Of a stretch of 64,000 bases of DNA, positions 58,772 through 64,000 are shown one piece after another. The notes beneath the pieces were generated by a model that had not been told where the DNA came from, did no database searches, and worked only from the letters and a program-made list of their open reading frames with translations. The stretch spans positions 5,906,501 through 5,970,500 of the forward strand of contig CATNEN010000039.1 of the NCBI GenBank assembly GCA_950097015.1. The letters run 5' to 3'. The translations under genes were made by a program, and so were the position numbers. Positions within the stretch are counted from its first letter, which is position 1. Each line of letters begins with the position of its first letter. The DNA is from Macrostomum hystrix (lineage: Eukaryota > Platyhelminthes > Macrostomidae).

Positions 58772-59192
58772 GGATCCTAGACACTTCGTCATCTTACAAC
58801 TTCGTCATCCACTTGGAAGGTAGGACACTTCGTCATCCAGCCAATTGGCATGCTTTAAAGTTTGGTCAGTTCGTCATCTTCTAATAACAAGCAATCAAGT
58901 TCGTCATCAATAAAGTGAGGGTGGGGACGTGGGGTGGTGGGGCAGAGGTGTGAACACACTTCACACTCTAAATTATCAAAAAGAGGTGTCAAAACAGATT
59001 TCATTATAAGTGTTGAAAGATAGGTGCCAACACGATGTGAGGGGTGGTTCTGTTCTAACTTTGAAAACTTTTGTTTTATAGATGACGAAGTGTCCACAAG
59101 TCTTGAAGTCTCTTCGTCATCCACCCTCTAAGATATTGGACAGATCGTCATCTGGATGACGAAGTTGTAAGATGACGAAGTGTCCAGGTACC
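58772..59192. mobile_element. nonautonomous TIR DNA transposon, 421 bp, MULE-like
   Basis: Terminal repeats of about 40 bp (GGATCCTAGACACTTCG / GGTACCTGGACACTTCG ...) contain iterated CTTCGTCATC motifs. They are flanked by a 9-bp duplication ACTCCGAAC (58763-58771 and 59193-59201). The interior is noncoding. A 9-bp duplication suggests a Mutator-like relationship, as inference. Confidence 0.88.
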
Positions 59193-59259
59193 ACTCCGAA
59201 CATGTTCTTTGTTCCGAGAACATGTTCCTTTAAATTAATAAGGCTACTTAATGTATATT

Positions 59260-59446
59260 AATGAATTAATAACATGAAGAAAAAACTATGCCTTGCTTGG
59301 CATGAGGTCAACAAACAATACAGAGTTAAACCATGTGTGTGTGTTAAACCTTACTAGACATAGGCCTAGTATGGGTTTAACTCTGTCTTGTTTGTTGACC
59401 TCATGCCAAGGAAGGCATAGTTTTTTCTTCATGTTATTAATTCATT
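59260..59446. mobile_element. foldback element / long palindrome, 187 bp
   Basis: Two arms of about 73-74 bp (59260-59333 and 59373-59446), AATGAATTAATAACATGAAG at each outer end, differ at only a few positions around a roughly 39-base loop. It would fold into a near-perfect hairpin. It could be a MITE or a hairpin RNA source. Confidence 0.85.
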
Positions 59447-59733
59447 CGTACTGCGCGTTTGGTAAGATATAGCCAAACTGACGGAGTCATAATTAATTCG
59501 CGAACTTGCCCTGAACCGCAAGATTTTATGCTTCCCTTTTCTGGGTTCTGCGTGGCCTGTGGGTTGCCTATTATTTGTTCAATATTAAATAAAACCCTAA
59601 TATCGCCTTTTGTATTATTTGTAAAATCCCATGCAGCTTTTTGCAACCACCTTATTTGTCATTTCTTATTTTTTGAGCCAGTAGCCCAAAAAAAGACTGC
59701 ACCACAATGCAAGTCATATTAATATATGTGCAT

Positions 59734-59857
59734 CAGGGGACAACTAAATGATAGAGGCTATTGTCCACTGACTGACTGATTTGGTAGAGGTAAAGGTAAT
59801 GGTAGAGGCAGAGGTAGAGGTAGTTGAAATTTTACATGGTTGTTATAGTTGTCCCTG
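59734..59857. mobile_element. small hAT-like MITE, 124 bp
   Basis: Ends CAGGGGACAACTA and TAGTTGTCCCTG, flanked by ATGTGCAT and ATGTGTAT (7 of 8 match; 59726-59733 and 59858-59865). The interior has GGTAGAGG repeats. Confidence 0.7.
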
Positions 59858-59865
59858 ATGTGTAT

Positions 59866-61824
59866 ATGGTCTATTTTACTTGTCAAATTTACAATCTTTA
59901 GATTTAAACATGACAGTGCTTTGAAATAACGAAATTTCGCACTATTATATTATTTATATTATTATTTTATTTTTTTTTAAGATTATTTTTAAGCTATTTC
60001 TACCGACAAACTATCCACTATCTGTAGAAGCAATACTGCGTAAAAATAACGAGCTTTATGTCTGATCGCTTTTTAAAAAAGTTTTAGGCACGTGGTGTAA
60101 AAAAGTTTCATCTAGCTTGTGCTCAGACATCTGCTTCTTTCGAGACAGTTTATTTAAGGTTCGTACATTTCTTTAATATTGCACCTCGTGCTAATAATTA
60201 ACATTACCATTTTTAACAAGGGATTCTACCATATTATTATATATTATATATTCATATTTCACTTTTTTAAATCGAGTTGAATGGCTGAAATCTAGCTTAG
60301 ACTAGCTATTTCTTTGTGAATTTAATTATATATATTTTTTAAGTAAACAGTTGAACAACTTAAAGGAATACTAACTTTAATATAGTTTATCAAAAATGTA
60401 TGTCAGCTTATTGATGTGTGTCATAGCCTCATAGGTCTTACTTCTCTTGTCCTTGATAATCTATTCTGCTATTGTCATTGTCAACAAAGTTGTTGTGGCT
60501 TTTCTTATCCTGATCTCTGTCACAAAAAATTGTACTATATCCTCTTCTTTATGTTATTACTTTATTTTACTAATGTCTACTTTTTATCAATCAATTGTCT
60601 ATGGATTATTATACACTTTAATATTTAATTACAGGACTTATTCTCCCTTTTGGGTTTCTATTTCACTGTAACATCTAATTATAGTATATGATTTATTCTC
60701 CCTGTGGGGTTATGAATTATGCTACACTGTAATATCTAATTGCAAGGTTTATTATTTCAGGTGGCATTCTCTTGAATAAACTGAATTTGGGCATTTAAGT
60801 ATATATTTTAGAAACTTATAAATTTATCCTTTCTATTATTTGTTCTTCCTGACATGTTTCCTTAGAATTTCAACAGTCATGGAACAGATTTCCAAAACCT
60901 TTCTACACTTTACAAGTAGGCCCTAGTTACAGCTTTGGTACTTTTTAGTTTTTTCTTTATTTCTTTATTTGCTGTATATATATAAAACCAAAGTTAAAAG
61001 TAAAGCAATATATTTATTTAATTCAAGGCTCTAGTTATCCGTTGCACTTGGCACTTGACATAAACTCACTTTGGCTAATTATTTTTTGTTAGCTATTCTA
61101 TACTTTTTTTAATAAAAACAACACTATAGAAAATAAGAAACATTACCAAGATTTAAGTACTATCCTTAAACTATAAACTAACTAACTATAACTACTATTA
61201 ACTATAGCAACCTTCTGCAATGTTTTACTTTGTTTTGCTTAATTACTTTTCCTTTTGAAATTGCACATCCTTATCACAGAAAATCCGAAAACTATGAAGT
61301 GAACAACGAACAACAAATGGCAACAAGTGAAAATGGTCATTTAGTCAGTCATTCGGAAAAAAATCATAATGGGTAGTAATAAGCCACTACTTGACCTTTT
61401 AAAGCGCAAAAATATTAGCTCAGTTAGGAAAATCAAGATACACTTCTATATTTTGCCCCCTAATCATCCCCAGCCCTAGCACTCAAAGCCTGCACATGTC
61501 TATGTCACTTAATCCCCCCAAATCCATCTCAGTACTTAAAACCTTGCAAATATATATCAGCATATGTCTGCAACCCTTGCCATGTCTTATTACACATCAC
61601 TGTGGTAGTGTAAGTTTGAATCAGTTTGAAAAATAATTATGTTAAAATTATATAAATAATTATTATAAAACTAAAAGCAAATTAAAACATTGCTTAGCTT
61701 TCTAGTTCATATAATATACCTTATTAGATACTAAGGTACTAGGGTTTAAAATGTATATATTTTAATGTCTCTGTATTTTTCTATAGCCTGCATGCATCTA
61801 AGTCCATATCAGGGACTATATAAA
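59866..61824. other. AT-rich intergenic, no feature
   Basis: Long AT-rich stretch. Frames near 60416-60671 are hydrophobic by composition only. Nothing else recognised. Confidence 0.5.
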
Positions 61825-62117
61825 TAGCTAAACATACATGCGCAACACCCGGCCGACCCGGCCGAACTGGCTGGGTGAAATGAGGGCCAAGCAAGGTAAG
61901 TCGCAAAAACCAATCGACCAAGCACAAAAAACAAAGGGGGGACCAAGGGACAAAAAAGGAAGGCGTGAAGAAAAGGAAAAAGGGGAGAGAAAAAGAGAGC
62001 AAAAGAGAGCAAACTAAGTCATAAATAGAGCAATGAAATGAACTAAGTCGCAAATGAGAGCAAAAACTAAGTTGCACGGCTGGCTAAGATTTGGAAGGTT
62101 GCGCATGTATGTAGCTA
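61825..62117. mobile_element. candidate TIR element, about 293 bp
   Basis: TAGCTAAACATACATGCGC at the left and its near complement GCGCATGTATGTAGCTA at the right bound a purine-rich, GC-richer interior. The interior has repeated AACTAAGTCGCAA and GAGAGCAAA motifs. The target duplication is unclear (perhaps TA). Confidence 0.55.
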
Positions 62118-62655
62118 AATATACAAATCTGCAAAATCATGTCCAACTCTAGTTTCCTTTCCCAAGCTATGGACTTATGAAAACTCTACCCTATAATATA
62201 CACATAAGCATGGAATGAGAAGTAGATGCTAGAAACAAGTGATCCTATAAACATTTCTGTATTTGTCTAATAGACTGGTAACTTCTGTCCAAATAGATTC
62301 ATATCTAAACTTCTCAGCAGTATCCAATACCAAAACTATTGTGAAAATCTAAAATCAACATCATTTTATTGTATGCTCATACAATTAATTTGTGGTATTG
62401 TTGTTTGCATAATATCCAGATTATTTAGAAGGATACTTTAACTGACACAATCAATATTCTAGGCCTATGAAACTATAACAGTGCTATTCTTAAAGCAGCT
62501 ATTACAGTGACAGTACAGTGCTATTACAGTCATATTCGTTTTATGGTCTAGGCCTATGTGATATCGAAAATTTTATGGAAAATCCTGACATTCGCTTTCT
62601 AATAAATATTATCTGTCAAAAAGTTTCATAACCAATTTTTCTATACCATTTTCAG
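62118..62655. other. AT-rich intergenic
   Basis: No gene recognised. Ends at the TTTTCAG acceptor of the possible exon at 62656. Confidence 0.4.
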
Positions 62656-62711
62656 CTTAGAAGCTGGAATGGCGTCTTTATGTGTTCACCCAGTTGGTAG
62701 TCGAAGGTCAT
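62656..62711 (+). CDS. possible first coding exon of a gene extending right
   Basis: A CCATTTTCAG acceptor, an ATG at 62669 and a GTGAGTATT donor at 62712 enclose a short frame, MASLCVHPVGSRRS plus one base. If real, the downstream intron would contain the 17-bp array at 63255 and the rest of the gene lies beyond the window. No homology can be judged from 14 residues. Confidence 0.35.
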
Positions 62712-63254
62712 GTGAGTATTTTATTTTTTTTTTCAAAAGAACTGACAACTTCAAGATGTATAACTAATTATTTATGTCACCTATAAAATAGTGCACTTAG
62801 TATTCACTTTGCTAAATAACTTGTACTCCTTTATAAAACTTGCATGAACTAACACAACACACTGCTGGACCATTTTTAGCATTTGAAATTGGAGGTACAC
62901 ATACCATTTCTGTGAAGAATATAGTAATATATTTTTTTATAATAAACTTTTTGTATTTGTTTGCTTTCTATTTAAAATGCTAATTGACTCTATGATGATT
63001 ATTTTGCACTTGCATAATCTGTAACAAATACATAATGACAGCTTATGATTTTTGCATACAGTAGCTACATTTTTAGACAACTTAGAAAAAATGCAACACA
63101 CACTATGCCAATTTACACTCTAAATTTAAAATAACTAAAATTTGCTTCTATTGTCAATAAGTTTTTATCATGATGATTTACAAAACCCTACATGAGCTTG
63201 GTCATTAGAATTTAATGGTAGCCACAACTAGACCATCACTGCTATTACCTATTA
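62712..63254. other. AT-rich sequence, no feature
   Basis: Possible intron; nothing recognised. Confidence 0.4.
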
Positions 63255-63968
63255 CCCTCTCACCCTGCAGTCCATCTCACCCTGCAGTCCATCTCACCCT
63301 GCAGTCCATCTCACCCTGCAGTTCATCTCACCCTGCAGTCCATCTCACCCTGCAGTCCATCTCACCCTGCAGTTCATCTCACCCTGCAGTCCATCTCACC
63401 CTGCAGTCCATCTCACCCTGCAGTCCATCTCACCCTGCAGTTCATCTCACCCTGCAGTCCATCTCACCCTGCAGTCCATCTCATCCTACAGTCATCGCAC
63501 TCTGCAGTTGATCTCATCCTACAGTCCATCTCACCCTGCAGTCCATCTCATCCTGCAGTCCATCTCACCCTGCAGTCCATCTCATCCTACAGTCCATCGC
63601 ACTCTGCAGTTGATCTCATCCTACAGTCCACAGTCCATCTCATCCTGCAGTCCATCTCACCCTGCAGTCCATCGCACTCTGCAGTTGATCTCATCCTATA
63701 GTCCATCGCACTCTGCAGTTCATCTCATCCTACAGTCCATCTCATCCTACAGTTCATCTCACCCTGCAGTCCATCTCATCCTGCAGTCCATCTCACCCTG
63801 CAGTCCATCTCACCCTGCAGTCCATCGCACTCTGCAGTTGATCTCATCCTATAGTCCATCGCACTCTGCAGTTCATCTCATCCTACAGTCCATCTCATCC
63901 TACAGTTCATCTCATCCTACAGTTCATCTCATCCTATAGTCCATATCATCCTGCAGTCATCTCATCTG
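63255..63968. repeat. minisatellite, 17-bp unit, about 42 copies
   Basis: Units of CTCACCCTGCAGTCCAT with variants (CATCCTACAG, GCACTCTGCAG, TTCAT). Distal copies are more diverse and grouped in blocks. Open frames (SISPCSPSHP) are artefacts. Confidence 0.95.
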
Positions 63969-64000
63969 AATCTGAATGAATCACCTGGACTTCCATGATC

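Noticed and set aside
60416-60671. Small hydrophobic membrane protein
   Set aside because: AT-rich sequence gives Leu/Phe/Ile-rich frames by composition; two frames overlap and neither has splice or promoter support.

Overview
This is animal nuclear DNA with the standard genetic code: spliced genes with GT..AG introns, TATA boxes, tRNA-derived SINEs, MITEs, a Ty3-type retroelement remnant and abundant minisatellites. The gene set (SCHIP1, BCAP31, TRAF, ANKRD11/12, DEG/ENaC, AFG1L, UQCC1) is bilaterian. The candidate neuropeptide precursor and the SINE types suggest a lophotrochozoan or flatworm-like marine invertebrate. That placement is inference; I cannot name the species.

Layout. 0.1-0.4 kb: first coding exon of an SLC6-type transporter (minus, runs off the left edge). 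2.6-3.3 kb: TATA-driven three-exon candidate neuropeptide precursor (plus). 3.6-6.2 kb: DFR-like NAD(P)-dependent reductase (minus, five exons, the first only 16 coding bases). 6.5-7.1 kb: small secreted Cys protein (minus, TATA). 7.5-9.7 kb: 15-bp minisatellite. 10.0-11.5 kb: unrecognised multi-membrane protein (plus). 11.6-12.5 kb: 21-bp minisatellite. 12.8-18.3 kb: SCHIP1 (minus, six exons found, introns filled with arrays). 18.7-25.2 kb: gene-poor and partly AT-rich, with two hAT MITEs and one 475-bp TIR element. 25.3-26.4 kb: BCAP31 (plus). 27.9-40.1 kb: TRAF copy 1, ANKRD11/12 and TRAF copy 2, all plus. 41.1-45.6 kb: DEG/ENaC channel subunit (plus, six exons). 45.7-49.2 kb: SINE cluster overlapping a dienelactone-hydrolase gene (minus, 47.0-49.5 kb). 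49.9-52.5 kb: broken Ty3/gypsy remnant. 52.9-53.9 kb: UQCC1/CBP3 (minus). 54.5-57.0 kb: AFG1L (minus). 57.0-63.2 kb: AT-rich, no minisatellites, a cluster of small TIR elements, and one possible first coding exon near 62.7 kb. 63.25 kb to the end: 17-bp minisatellite.

For the multi-exon models I read splice sites by eye and checked phase. In the DFR-like, DEG/ENaC, ANKRD11/12, DLH, AFG1L, BCAP31, TRAF and neuropeptide models the exon lengths sum to a multiple of three with no internal stop. The genes do not form one pathway. UQCC1 and AFG1L are both mitochondrial and adjacent on the same strand, but nothing else links them.

Three things stand out. First, most introns contain a minisatellite of their own, and some arrays carry tandem copies of the exon's 5' splice site or 3'-splice-site-like units. 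Second, the two TRAF genes are almost identical from start codon to stop codon, intron included, yet their flanks are unrelated. Third, the PFG-x-LFRP peptide precursor is a possibly undescribed neuropeptide.
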